Part shown: one piece after another, positions 52,423 to 61,055 of the stretch
Layout of the letters: each line of letters opens with the position of its first letter
Position numbering within the stretch: position 1 is the stretch's first letter
Assembly: GCA_002270465.1 (NCBI GenBank)
Contig: NQOF01000004.1
Location: 434,001-498,000, forward strand
Origin: Blautia hominis
GTDB lineage: Bacteria; Bacillota; Clostridia; Lachnospirales; Lachnospiraceae
Reading direction: 5' to 3'
Length of the DNA: 64,000 nt
Notes under the pieces: model-generated
Databases searched by the model: none
Told to the model about the DNA's origin: nothing
The model's input: the letters and a program-made list of their open reading frames with translations, nothing else
Made by a program: the position numbers and the translations under genes

Positions 52423-53096
52423 GCGGTTTTTCCTCCAATTTTATAGCCTACGCCCCTTACGGTTTTGATACAGTCACCGGCGATCCCCAGTTTTTGGCGC
52501 AAGGTTCGGACGTGGACGTCAATAGTCCGGCTCTCCCCGTCAAATTCGTATCCCCAGATACGGTCCAGAAGCTGAGCTCTGGTAAATACGGTTTCCTGTT
52601 CGGACAGAAGCAGGCAGAGCAGTTCAAATTCTTTTAAAGTCAGGATGATCTCCTCACCATCCACCCGCACAATGTGGCGTGAGGGGCAGACGTAGAGGGA
52701 GCCGAGGCGGTATTCCGGAATCTTTTCCTGTTCCTGGCTGCGGCGCAGCAGGGCACGGATGCGGGAAATCAGTTCCATCATCCGGAAAGGTTTTGGAATA
52801 TAGTCATCGGCTCCGTTGTCCAGGCCCAGCACCGTGTCATATTCGCTTCCTTTGGCAGTCAGCATGATGACAGGAAGCTTTTTGGTATCTCTGGATGTGC
52901 GGAGCTTTTTCAAAATGCTCAGTCCATCTTCCTCCGGAAGCATAATATCCAGAAGGACCAGAGAGGGGACAGCCATGGATATGGCATCCCAAAAATCAGA
53001 AGGCCGTGCAAATCCCTCAGCCTCCAATCCCTGGCTGTTCAGGGTGTAAGTGACCAATTCCCGGATATTTTCATCGTCCTCTACAAGATAGATCAA
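52419..53096 (-). CDS. phoB: Phosphate-regulon response regulator, OmpR family
   Basis: A 225-residue response regulator. The receiver has LVEDDENIRELVTYTL and the phospho-Asp in LVLLDIMLPEEDGLSIL; the C-terminal winged helix contains FELLCLLLSEQETVFTRAQL and the RTIDVHVRTLRQKLG block. TTG at 53096 is preferred as start because GAGGTG lies six bases upstream; the ATG at 53123 lies in the phoU end without a ribosome site. In Bacillus terms this is PhoP. It overlaps phoR by 4 nt. Confidence 0.92.
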   Translation of the reverse strand: MIYLVEDDENIRELVTYTLNSQGLEAEGFARPSDFWDAISMAVPSLVLLDIMLPEEDGLSILKKLRTSRDTKKLPVIMLTAKGSEYDTVLGLDNGADDYIPKPFRMMELISRIRALLRRSQEQEKIPEYRLGSLYVCPSRHIVRVDGEEIILTLKEFELLCLLLSEQETVFTRAQLLDRIWGYEFDGESRTIDVHVRTLRQKLGIAGDCIKTVRGVGYKIGGKTA

Positions 53097-53106
53097 TTTA
53101 TTCACC

Positions 53107-53778
53107 TCATTCTTTTTCGGCATCCAGATGATGTTCGTCGCTCTGGTGAATGCCTGTTATGGAATACTGTACCCACTCTGCCACATTGACTGCGTGGTCA
53201 CCAATGCGTTCAAAGTATTTGGCAGCCATGAGGATATCCAGGGCAGCTCTGGGGTCAGCATTGTTTTTTTGGATCAGATCCAGAAGCTCCCCTTTTATTT
53301 TGTTGAAGAGATCGTCCACAATATCATCGGAGATGACCACGGATTCTGCCAGCTCTAAATCATTTTTCACGAAGGCATCCACACTTAAGGTTACCATACG
53401 GATGGTTGCTGCTGCCATATCGTGGATCTGTACTTTGCTGCTGATGCTGCTTTTGACAATATAGGGGGCCAGGTCCGAGATGTCCGCTGCCTGGTCACCG
53501 ATACGTTCCAGGTCTGATATCATTTTAAGGGCAGCCGATATGATCCTCAGATCACGGGCTACAGGCTGCTGCTGGAGAAGAAGGCGCATACAGATGTTTT
53601 CAATCTCCCGTTCTTTTTCGTCGATCTCTCCCTCCATGACAGCCACTTTCCTGACCACGTCCGGCTCCGGTTCATCCAGTGCCTGGGCGGCCAGGGTAAT
53701 GGCCTGCTCACATAGGCTTCCCATTTTGATCAGTTCCACATGAAGCTGTTCCAGCTGTTTGTCAAATCTTGTGCGCAT
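53107..53778 (-). CDS. phoU: Phosphate transport regulator PhoU
   Basis: A 223-residue helical protein with two PhoU repeats; the E/DxxxD metal motifs are in SDLERIGDQAADISD and YFERIGDHAVNVAEWV. It links PstB to the histidine kinase and represses signalling when phosphate is ample. The start at 53778 follows GGGAGG; the frame extends upstream into pstB without support. Confidence 0.94.
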   Translation of the reverse strand: MRTRFDKQLEQLHVELIKMGSLCEQAITLAAQALDEPEPDVVRKVAVMEGEIDEKEREIENICMRLLLQQQPVARDLRIISAALKMISDLERIGDQAADISDLAPYIVKSSISSKVQIHDMAAATIRMVTLSVDAFVKNDLELAESVVISDDIVDDLFNKIKGELLDLIQKNNADPRAALDILMAAKYFERIGDHAVNVAEWVQYSITGIHQSDEHHLDAEKE

Positions 53779-53779
53779 A

Positions 53780-54538
53780 TTAACCAAACCTCCCTGTAAT
53801 ATAGTCCTCAGTCCGTTTATCCTGAGGCATTGAGAATATCTGTTCCGTTTCCCCGTACTCCACAATTTCTCCCAGCAGGAAAAATGCAGTTTTATCGGAA
53901 ATACGGGCTGCCTGCTGCATGTTATGGGTCACCATGACAATGGTGTAATCCTTCTTCAGTTCCACTGCCAGGTCTTCAATCTTGGAAGTGGAAATGGGGT
54001 CAAGTGCGGATGTGGGTTCATCCATGAGAAGGACTTCCGGCTGTACTGCCAGTGCCCGGGCAATGCAGAGCCGCTGCTGCTGTCCTCCGGACATACCCAG
54101 GGCGTTCTGTTTCAGACGGTCTTTTGTTTCATCCCAGATGGCTGCATCCCGCAGGGATTTTTCCACAATATCATCCAGCTTTGCTTTGGAATGGACACCG
54201 TGGGTGCGGGGGCCGAAAGCAATGTTGTCGTAAATGCTCATAGGGAAGGGGTTGGGTTTCTGGAACACCATACCCACTCTTTTTCTGAGCAGGTTTACAT
54301 CCATCTTACCGTAAATGTCTTCACCGTCCAGAAGGATACTGCCGTCAATGCGGCAGCCCTCAACCAGGTCATTCATGCGATTCAGGGATTTGAGAAGGGT
54401 AGATTTGCCGCAGCCTGAGGGGCCGATGAATGCGGTTATTTTATTTTCAGGTACTTTTAAGTTTATGTTTTTCAGGGCCTTAAAATCTGTATAGTATAAG
54501 TCAAGGCTGCTGATGGATATCTTTTCCGTATTATTCAT
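53780..54538 (-). CDS. pstB: Phosphate ABC transporter ATP-binding protein
   Basis: A 252-residue ATPase with Walker [21 protein letters not shown], the signature [18 protein letters not shown] and Walker [14 protein letters not shown]. It powers phosphate import with PstA and PstC. No ribosome site is visible before the ATG: the sequence there is TCAAATATAAA next to a 45-bp MITE-like repeat inserted between pstA and pstB. Expression of pstB may thus be altered. Confidence 0.94.
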   Translation of the reverse strand: MNNTEKISISSLDLYYTDFKALKNINLKVPENKITAFIGPSGCGKSTLLKSLNRMNDLVEGCRIDGSILLDGEDIYGKMDVNLLRKRVGMVFQKPNPFPMSIYDNIAFGPRTHGVHSKAKLDDIVEKSLRDAAIWDETKDRLKQNALGMSGGQQQRLCIARALAVQPEVLLMDEPTSALDPISTSKIEDLAVELKKDYTIVMVTHNMQQAARISDKTAFFLLGEIVEYGETEQIFSMPQDKRTEDYITGRFG

Positions 54539-54548
54539 TTTATATTTG

Positions 54549-54593
54549 ATAACTGTTCAGTCCGGTAAATGTACAGATCGGATGAATAGTTAT
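54549..54593. repeat. Short GTAAC-family relic between pstA and pstB
   Basis: ATAACTGTTCAG (54549) and CTGAATAGTTAT-like GATGAATAGTTAT (to 54593) are inverted ends around CCGGTAAATGTACAGATCGG. Only 45 bp, and no target duplication is visible. It touches the pstA stop codon. Confidence 0.55.
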
Positions 54594-55456
54594 TATACTC
54601 CTTTCGTCAGTTTTTTTGCCAATGTACCGGATATCCAGTTGATGACCAGTACAAGCAGAAGCAGTATGACAGATACCGCGTAGGCCTGATCCATATACAG
54701 ACCCTCCCTGGAGAGATTGTACATATGGACAGCCAGTGTGGAGCCTGATGACATGACGCCTGACGGCACCTCAGCCACAGCACCGGCTGTATAGATCAGT
54801 GCAGCGGTTTCCCCCACAATTCTGCCTATGGACAGAATAACGCCTGCCAGAATACCCGGGATGGCACTTGGCAGCACGATCTTAAATACTGTTCTTAACT
54901 TTCCGGCTCCAAGGCCGAAACTTCCCTCACGGAAAGAGTCAGGGACTGATTTCAGAGCCTCCTCCGTGGTACGCATGATCAGGGGGAGAATCATGATGGA
55001 CAGGGTCAGAGCGCCGGCCAGCAGGGAATATCCCCACTTCAGGGTAGTCACAAAGAAAAGAGCGCCAAACAGTCCGTATACAATAGAAGGGATACCGGAC
55101 AGGGTCTCGGTAGTAAGTCGGATGATCTCCACAAATTTGTTGCCGCGTTTGGCGTATTCCACCAGATATATGGCAGAGAAGATCCCAAGGGGGACGGCGA
55201 TCAGGAGCGATAAAAATGTGATGATCAGGGTGTTGATAATGGAAGGCATCATGGATGCGTTTTCCGATGTATAGGTCCAGGAAAAAAGTCCGGGATTCAG
55301 ATTGGGAACCCCGTTTATTAAAATATAGGCAATTAGGAAAAATAGGACAGCAAAGGTAATGGCAGTGCAGAGCATGACCAGCAGCATAAGGAGAAAGGAG
55401 CCGGGTGTGCGCTTGTATTCTTTTAGTTTCTGCCGCAGATTTTTTTTATTATGCAT
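54593..55456 (-). CDS. pstA: Phosphate ABC transporter permease PstA
   Basis: A 287-residue permease with six helices. Blocks include YTSENASMMPSIINTLIIT and the ATPase-docking loop around DSFREGSFGLGAGKLRTVFK. AUG at 55456 follows GGAGG and overlaps the pstC end by 8 nt. A short inverted repeat follows its stop. Confidence 0.94.
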   Translation of the reverse strand: MHNKKNLRQKLKEYKRTPGSFLLMLLVMLCTAITFAVLFFLIAYILINGVPNLNPGLFSWTYTSENASMMPSIINTLIITFLSLLIAVPLGIFSAIYLVEYAKRGNKFVEIIRLTTETLSGIPSIVYGLFGALFFVTTLKWGYSLLAGALTLSIMILPLIMRTTEEALKSVPDSFREGSFGLGAGKLRTVFKIVLPSAIPGILAGVILSIGRIVGETAALIYTAGAVAEVPSGVMSSGSTLAVHMYNLSREGLYMDQAYAVSVILLLLVLVINWISGTLAKKLTKGV

Positions 55457-56333
55457 GGCGGTTCCTCCGATTGAGCAGGGCAACGCAGAAGTTGATCAGC
55501 AGGATAAAGACAAAGAGCACAACACCTGTGGCAATGAGAGCTTCCCTGTGCAGGTCTGCTGCATAGCCCATTTCCAGTACAATATTGGCAGTCATGGTCC
55601 GGACACCTCTTAAGATCCCTCTTGGCATCCTGGGCTGGTTGCCCGCGATCATGACAACTGCCATAGTCTCACCGATAGCACGTCCGATGCCCAGTACCAC
55701 ACCGGCTATAACACCGGATTTTGCCGCGGGAAGGACAATGGCGAAGATACTTCTCTCATGTGTGGCTCCCAGTGCCAAAGCCCCTTCATAATAGGTGCGG
55801 GGCACGGAACGCAGGGCAGATTCGCTGACACCGATGATGGTGGGCAGGATCATGATCCCAAGAAGGATGGAGGCAGTGAGCATACTGTTTCCGTTGCCCT
55901 CCTGAAAAAGACTGCGGATCAGGGGTACCAGTACCACAAGGCCGAAGAAACCGTATACAACGGATGGGATCCCGGCCAGCAGTTCCGTGGCGGATTTCAA
56001 AAACGGGTAAATTTTTTTCGGACAATATTCAGCCATAAAGACAGAGGTCAGGATGCCCACAGGCACGCCGATGACAATGGCTCCGGCTGTTACATAAATA
56101 CTTCCCATAATCATGGGAAAAATACCAAAAATATTGTTGCCCGGTTTCCAGCGCTCACCGAGAAGAAAATCGAAAATGCCGATCTCTTTCATGGCCGGGA
56201 TACCGTTTACAAAAAGAAAGAGACAAATTAATACAACTGCAAATATAGATGCGCAGGCAGCTATAAAAAAGACTGCCTGCATTACTTGTTCTTTAAGCTT
56301 ATTTTGTTTGCGAGATACCATATTTTTTTTCAT
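55449..56333 (-). CDS. pstC: Phosphate ABC transporter permease PstC
   Basis: A 294-residue permease with six helices. It has LLAGIPSVVYGFFGLVVLVP and RTYYEGALALGATHERSIFA, the PstC docking loop. The start at 56333 follows GAGG; the frame opens six codons earlier. It is 27 bp downstream of pstS in the same operon. Confidence 0.94.
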   Translation of the reverse strand: MKKNMVSRKQNKLKEQVMQAVFFIAACASIFAVVLICLFLFVNGIPAMKEIGIFDFLLGERWKPGNNIFGIFPMIMGSIYVTAGAIVIGVPVGILTSVFMAEYCPKKIYPFLKSATELLAGIPSVVYGFFGLVVLVPLIRSLFQEGNGNSMLTASILLGIMILPTIIGVSESALRSVPRTYYEGALALGATHERSIFAIVLPAAKSGVIAGVVLGIGRAIGETMAVVMIAGNQPRMPRGILRGVRTMTANIVLEMGYAADLHREALIATGVVLFVFILLINFCVALLNRRNRHA

Positions 56334-56360
56334 GCTTTTAACCTCGGTCATAAGTTATGA

Positions 56361-57314
56361 TCACAACGCTTCATCCCAAGCCAGAGCATCTCCGGTAAAG
56401 ATGGATTTTACCTGGTCGGAAGTCATTTCATCGGTAGGATTGTCATTGTTGACAATAACGGCAATACCATCCAGTGCAATGACTGTGGGGGTGAGGCCTG
56501 CGTCCAGTTCGGAATCTTTCAGTTCTCTGGAAGCCATTCCGATATCGCAGACACCGTCGATAGCGTTCTGCATACCTGTAGTGGAATCACTTGTCTGGAT
56601 CTCAATCTCTACATTGCTGTTGGCATCCGCGTAAGCTTCTTTCAGTTTTTCCATAACAGGTGATACGGAGGAAGAACCTGCCACTACAACTTTGCCGGAA
56701 GCTCCGTTAGATGCGTAGGCTTCTGCGTTATCCAGCGGGATGTAATTGTTGTCAGCTACAATAGCCTGGCCTTCTTTACTCAGGATATAGTTTATGAAAT
56801 CCTGTGCAGCTTCGCTTGCATCTTCTTTTACCGCAATGTTAAATGGTCTGGAAATCTTGTAAGTTCCGGCTTTGATGTTTTCTGCTGTGGCTTCCGTGCC
56901 GTCAATCTTTAAAGCTTTTACTGTATCATTTAAAGAGCCCAGAGAAATATAGCCAATGCTGTATTCATTCTGTGCCACGGATGACATCATAACAGACGTG
57001 CTGTTGGTGATGTTGGCTTCCTCTGTAGTCATATCCATTTTTTCTCCGTCTACTTCCTCCTCGATACCGAAGAGTTCCACAAAAGCACCGCGTGTACCGG
57101 AACCATCCTCTCTGGATACTACGGTAATGTCATTGCTGCTGTCCCAGTCGCTGCTTTTATCGTCTTTTGAACTGCTGTCTGTATCGGCTTTATCAGCAGT
57201 AGCTTCTGTACCGGAGTTTGTGTCTGTGCTGTTATCTGCATCTTCATTTCCACCGCATGCGGCAAGTCCGAATACCATCACACCGGCGAGTAAAATTGCT
57301 GCTAATCTTTTCAT
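56361..57314 (-). CDS. pstS: Phosphate-binding lipoprotein PstS, circularly permuted
   Basis: A 317-residue lipoprotein (signal LLAGVMVFGLAAC, Cys20; Thr/Asp-rich linker 21-60). Normal PstS begins with AGSSSVSPVMEKL and reaches SREDGSGTRGAF only after the IFTG...W block. Here the order is reversed: ITVVSREDGSGTRGAF at 63-78, ISRPFNIAVK and YIPL to about 195, then VVVAGSSSVSPVMEKL from 209, ASRELKDSELDAGLTPTVIA and a C-terminal IFTGDALAWDEAL. Both phosphate-binding halves are complete. It heads the pst operon, so it should work as the phosphate receptor. AAAGGAG precedes the start. Confidence 0.92.
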   Translation of the reverse strand: MKRLAAILLAGVMVFGLAACGGNEDADNSTDTNSGTEATADKADTDSSSKDDKSSDWDSSNDITVVSREDGSGTRGAFVELFGIEEEVDGEKMDMTTEEANITNSTSVMMSSVAQNEYSIGYISLGSLNDTVKALKIDGTEATAENIKAGTYKISRPFNIAVKEDASEAAQDFINYILSKEGQAIVADNNYIPLDNAEAYASNGASGKVVVAGSSSVSPVMEKLKEAYADANSNVEIEIQTSDSTTGMQNAIDGVCDIGMASRELKDSELDAGLTPTVIALDGIAVIVNNDNPTDEMTSDQVKSIFTGDALAWDEAL

Positions 57315-57374
57315 AGTTTTAATCTCCTTTTTTTTTCCTCACATTGTCTATTATTTGTCCTCGTTACGAATTTT

Positions 57375-57467
57375 AGTATATAATGGGAAAGTTAAATACA
57401 AAATCTTAGTTTTGTTAAATGTAAGTAAAGTTAAATGGGACTTATTTTCAATTGTTAAATGTTAAAT
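57375..57467 (-). promoter_or_regulatory. pst promoter with repeated ATTTAAC (Pho-box-like)
   Basis: On the minus strand ATTTAAC occurs five times (57461-57467, 57454-57460, 57430-57436, 57414-57420, 57391-57397), ahead of TATACT (57380-57375) as a -10. Repeats of TTAAC type in place of a -35 are the hallmark of PhoP/PhoB-activated promoters in Firmicutes. Inference from pattern and position. Confidence 0.6.
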
Positions 57468-57554
57468 AACCTATAAAGTTTATAATTACAGAAAATATGT
57501 GCTATAATCTCTTTAGGAAGCGGCTGATCGTAAATATTGCTGTAGGAGGTTTAT

Positions 57555-58841
57555 ATGGATAAATGTAAAAAAATTCTTCCGGTAGGAATCAGTGATTTTA
57601 GGAAGATCAGAGAAGAGCAATATTACTTTGTAGATAAGTCACTGCTCATAAGAGATATTATTAACTCAGGATCAGAAGTAACACTGCTGACAAGGCCCAG
57701 ACGATTCGGTAAGACTCTGAATATGAGTATGATAAAATCGTTTTTTGAAAGAACGGAAGAGGCAGCAGCGGGATTGTTCAGTGAGTTGAAAATATGGAAA
57801 TGTGAGCCTAGCGAGAAATATAGAGGGGAGCAGGGCAAATATCCGGTGGTGTATTTAACCTTGAAGGATATAAAGTGTGACAGTTGGGAAGAAACATATG
57901 AAAAACTGAAGAATGTAATACAATTAGAATTTAATCGTCACGTCGATTTACTGGAAAGTAAAAACCTTACCAGGTTTGACAAATTATATATGGAACGTAT
58001 CCTGAATATGAGTGCTTCTGATGCAGATTGGCAGGATTCCTTAAACCGTCTGACAGGTTATTTAAAAATTCATCATAAGACACCGGCAATCCTTCTTATA
58101 GATGAATATGATGTCCCCATACAACAAGGGCATATGATGGATTTTTATTTTAAAATAATTAATTTTATGAGAAACTGGCTTTCCGGAGGGCTAAAAGACA
58201 ACCAGAATTTAAAATTTGCTGTTTTGACAGGGATTCTTCATATCGCACAGGAGAGTATATTCAGCGGTTTAAATAATTTAGATGTGTATACCGTATTGGA
58301 TGAACCTTACAGGGAATATTTTGGTTTCACACAGGAAGAGGTTGATGAGATTGCCGCCTATTATGACTGCGGGGATAAACGTGGGGAAATAAGAGCTTGG
58401 TTTAATGGTTATAATTTTGGCGGGCTGGATATTTATAATCCATGGTCAGTAGTAAAATATATTCGTTCCGGAAATAAACCTGCACCTTACTGGCTGTCCA
58501 CAAGCAGTAATGATTTCATACACAAGATAATTGAAAAGAGTACCCCTGAGACAGAAGCGGCATTAAAGCAGGTGATGGATGGCGGGTATCTTATAACTTC
58601 GCTTAATACGCAGGTCGTGTATCCGACTATTTATGATAATCCGGATAATATCTTCAGTTTTTTGGTTATGACGGGATACCTGAAGGCGGATGCCCTTGAG
58701 GAACCGGAATATGGCGGAGATTTTGTTTTATGCATTCCTAATCAGGAATTAGCCAGTGTTTATAAAAAAGAGATAAGTAGGACTATTATAAAATATGGAA
58801 TAGGGTTTTATAAAAAAGAGTTGTCAATTGTAAAGGGATAG
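57555..58841 (+). CDS. AAA-ATPase-like protein, C-terminal nuclease domain missing
   Basis: A 428-residue protein of the AAA-ATPase-like family that starts LPVGISDFRKIREEQYYFVD and has the P-loop RPRRFGKTLNMSMIKSFFE and Walker B-like AILLIDEYDVPI. Family members usually continue for another 100 or so residues into a PD-(D/E)XK nuclease domain; this one stops after IISRT-type sequence (YGIGFYKKELSIVKG). It is either a natural short form or truncated. These genes are abundant in gut Firmicutes and Bacteroidetes, and their role is unknown. AGGAGG precedes the start. Confidence 0.85.
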   Translation: MDKCKKILPVGISDFRKIREEQYYFVDKSLLIRDIINSGSEVTLLTRPRRFGKTLNMSMIKSFFERTEEAAAGLFSELKIWKCEPSEKYRGEQGKYPVVYLTLKDIKCDSWEETYEKLKNVIQLEFNRHVDLLESKNLTRFDKLYMERILNMSASDADWQDSLNRLTGYLKIHHKTPAILLIDEYDVPIQQGHMMDFYFKIINFMRNWLSGGLKDNQNLKFAVLTGILHIAQESIFSGLNNLDVYTVLDEPYREYFGFTQEEVDEIAAYYDCGDKRGEIRAWFNGYNFGGLDIYNPWSVVKYIRSGNKPAPYWLSTSSNDFIHKIIEKSTPETEAALKQVMDGGYLITSLNTQVVYPTIYDNPDNIFSFLVMTGYLKADALEEPEYGGDFVLCIPNQELASVYKKEISRTIIKYGIGFYKKELSIVKG

Positions 58842-58862
58842 CTTTTCGTCTGAGAGGAAGGA

Positions 58863-58908
58863 AAAGGCTGCCGGAAAATGTATATTTACATTTCCTGCAG
58901 CCTTTACT
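58863..58908. terminator. Terminator between the ATPase-like gene and the V-ATPase operon
   Basis: AAAGGCTGC...GCAGCCTTT with inner GAAAATGTA/TACATTTC, usable on both strands. Confidence 0.8.
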
Positions 58909-58947
58909 TATGATAATACAAACCCGCCACGTGTGCTTTCTATTATT

Positions 58948-59568
58948 TTACCCTTTGTTCTGCATCCGTTTAATAACTTTTAGCCGGGTGAATTCTTCCC
59001 TCTCTTTTTCCTCCAGTGCGTTGGAAATAGATTTTGTCAGATCCTCAAATTTGGGGATCGTGATATTTTTCAGCGCGTTGGCGCGCTTCTGGGTTTTCTT
59101 AATATTGATAGCCAGCCTGTAAGCGGAATTCTCCACCATGGACAGGCGGATGGTGAGCTGCTTTACCTTCTCAAAGGCCGCTTTCGCTTCATCCAGGGAG
59201 GCTTTGGTGCCGTAGTAAGCATAGGTAGGTGCCCCTGACGGCGGGTCTGACTGCACCAGGGGGATCTCGGTCCCCATGACGCTTCTGGTCTTGATGCGGA
59301 TGGAATCCTCCACCGGCACAGTGCGGGATATCTCCTGCACATAGTTGATACCGATCTCCATGTTGGCCTTCTGGAGTGCTGCATAGGCGGTGCGGAAGGT
59401 GATATCAATCTGGTCCTGGATATCCTTGGCCTGGTCGATCAGGTCCATCAGCTCACGGATCAGGATATTCCTCTTCTTATCCATCAGATCAAATCCCTGC
59501 CTGGACAGTGTAAGGGAATTTTTTGCTAATATAAGGTTACCTTTGGTTGGAAAGGTATTTGGATCCAT
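58948..59568 (-). CDS. ntpD: V-type ATPase subunit D
   Basis: A 206-residue central-stalk subunit. It starts MDPNTFPTKGNLILAKNSLT, the usual D-subunit N-terminus, and is almost wholly helical with a long coiled hairpin. It rotates inside the A3B3 head. It is the last gene of the operon, 86 bp after subunit B. Confidence 0.93.
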   Translation of the reverse strand: MDPNTFPTKGNLILAKNSLTLSRQGFDLMDKKRNILIRELMDLIDQAKDIQDQIDITFRTAYAALQKANMEIGINYVQEISRTVPVEDSIRIKTRSVMGTEIPLVQSDPPSGAPTYAYYGTKASLDEAKAAFEKVKQLTIRLSMVENSAYRLAINIKKTQKRANALKNITIPKFEDLTKSISNALEEKEREEFTRLKVIKRMQNKG

Positions 59569-59654
59569 AACATCACCCTTTCTATAAAGACTTTGCTGTT
59601 AAGCCTTTCAGACTCACAGCGGCGGCTGCCTGACTGCGGCCTGATTTTCATTAA

Positions 59655-61043
59655 CTATGCTTCCTCATCAAGAGGATGATAATACTGATCCAGAATCTTG
59701 GTGTCGATACGGTCTAGTTCATCTCTTGGAATCATGCCTAACAGTTTCCAGCCTAAATCAAGGGTTTCCTCAATGCTCCGGTTCTCATCCGGCCTCTGTC
59801 CTACAAAGTCATGTTCAAAGGCGTCACCGAATTTCAGGTATTTTTTATCCAGCGGTGAAAGTTCATCCTCACCGATTACAGATGCCAGTGCTCTTGCGTC
59901 GCCTACCTTGGCGTAGCAGGAGAAAAGCTGATTGGCTACATCCTGATGGTCGCCCCTTGTGTACCCCTCACCGATACCGTCCTTCATAAGCCTGGACAGG
60001 GAAGGCAGAACATTGATAGGCGGATAGATAGCCTGCCCGTGAAGCTGCCGCTCCAGTACGATCTGGCCTTCCGTAATGTAGCCTGTAAGGTCAGGGATCG
60101 GATGTGTGATATCATCATTGGGCATGGTCAGGATGGGGATCTGTGTGACAGAGCCGGTTCCGCCTCTTACAATGCCGGCCCGCTCGTACAGGGTTGCCAG
60201 TTCACTGTACAGATATCCGGGATAACCCTTTCTGGAAGGAATCTCTCCTTTTGAGGAGGAAACTTCACGCATGGCCTCCGCAAAGGATGTGATATCGGTC
60301 AGGATCACAAGAATATGCATACCCTTTTCAAATGCCAGATACTCCGCAGCGGTCAGGGCCACTTTGGGGGTGATCAGTCGTTCCACAACCGGGTCATTTG
60401 CCAGGTTCAGGTACATGACCACATGGTCCGCAACACCGCTCTCCTCAAAAGTACGGCGGAAAAATTCAGCCACGTCATATTTGACACCCATGGCGGCAAA
60501 TACAATAGCGAATTTTTCATTGCTGTCCCCCCCAAGGGAAGCCTGCTGTACGATCTGGGCTGCTAACTGGTCATGGGGAAGGCCGTTTCCGGAGAAAATA
60601 GGCAGCTTCTGTCCCCTGATCAAGGTAGTCAGACCGTCAATGGCTGAGATACCGGTCTGGATATAGTTACGTGGATACTCCCTGGTTACAGGGTTAAGGG
60701 GAAGTCCGTTAATGTTGGAGCGGACTTCCGGCATGACAGGGCCAAGGCCGTCAATGGGTTTACCGATACCATTGAAGGTCCTTCCCAGGATATCGGAGGA
60801 AAGCTCCACCTCCATGGGATGGCCTGTGAGTTTTGTGTGGGTGTTCAAAAGGGACATGTTTTCCGTACCCTCAAACACCTGGATGACTGCTTTGTCTTCA
60901 TATATTTCAACAATTCGGCCCAGCTTTTTGGAACCGTCGTCCACCTTGAACTCTACAATTTCATCAAAGGAGGCATCGCGCACGCCCTCCAGCACAACCA
61001 GAGGTCCATTGATTTCGCTCAAGCCGAGATATTCAATTGCCAT
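59655..61043 (-). CDS. ntpB: V-type ATPase subunit B
   Basis: A 462-residue non-catalytic nucleotide-binding subunit. It carries [15 protein letters not shown] at the start and [20 protein letters not shown] in place of a functional P-loop, as normal for B subunits, plus [17 protein letters not shown]. It pairs with subunit A to form the head. Spaced 12 bp from the A gene. Confidence 0.95.
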   Translation of the reverse strand: MAIEYLGLSEINGPLVVLEGVRDASFDEIVEFKVDDGSKKLGRIVEIYEDKAVIQVFEGTENMSLLNTHTKLTGHPMEVELSSDILGRTFNGIGKPIDGLGPVMPEVRSNINGLPLNPVTREYPRNYIQTGISAIDGLTTLIRGQKLPIFSGNGLPHDQLAAQIVQQASLGGDSNEKFAIVFAAMGVKYDVAEFFRRTFEESGVADHVVMYLNLANDPVVERLITPKVALTAAEYLAFEKGMHILVILTDITSFAEAMREVSSSKGEIPSRKGYPGYLYSELATLYERAGIVRGGTGSVTQIPILTMPNDDITHPIPDLTGYITEGQIVLERQLHGQAIYPPINVLPSLSRLMKDGIGEGYTRGDHQDVANQLFSCYAKVGDARALASVIGEDELSPLDKKYLKFGDAFEHDFVGQRPDENRSIEETLDLGWKLLGMIPRDELDRIDTKILDQYYHPLDEEA

Positions 61044-61055
61044 AATCGTTCCTCC

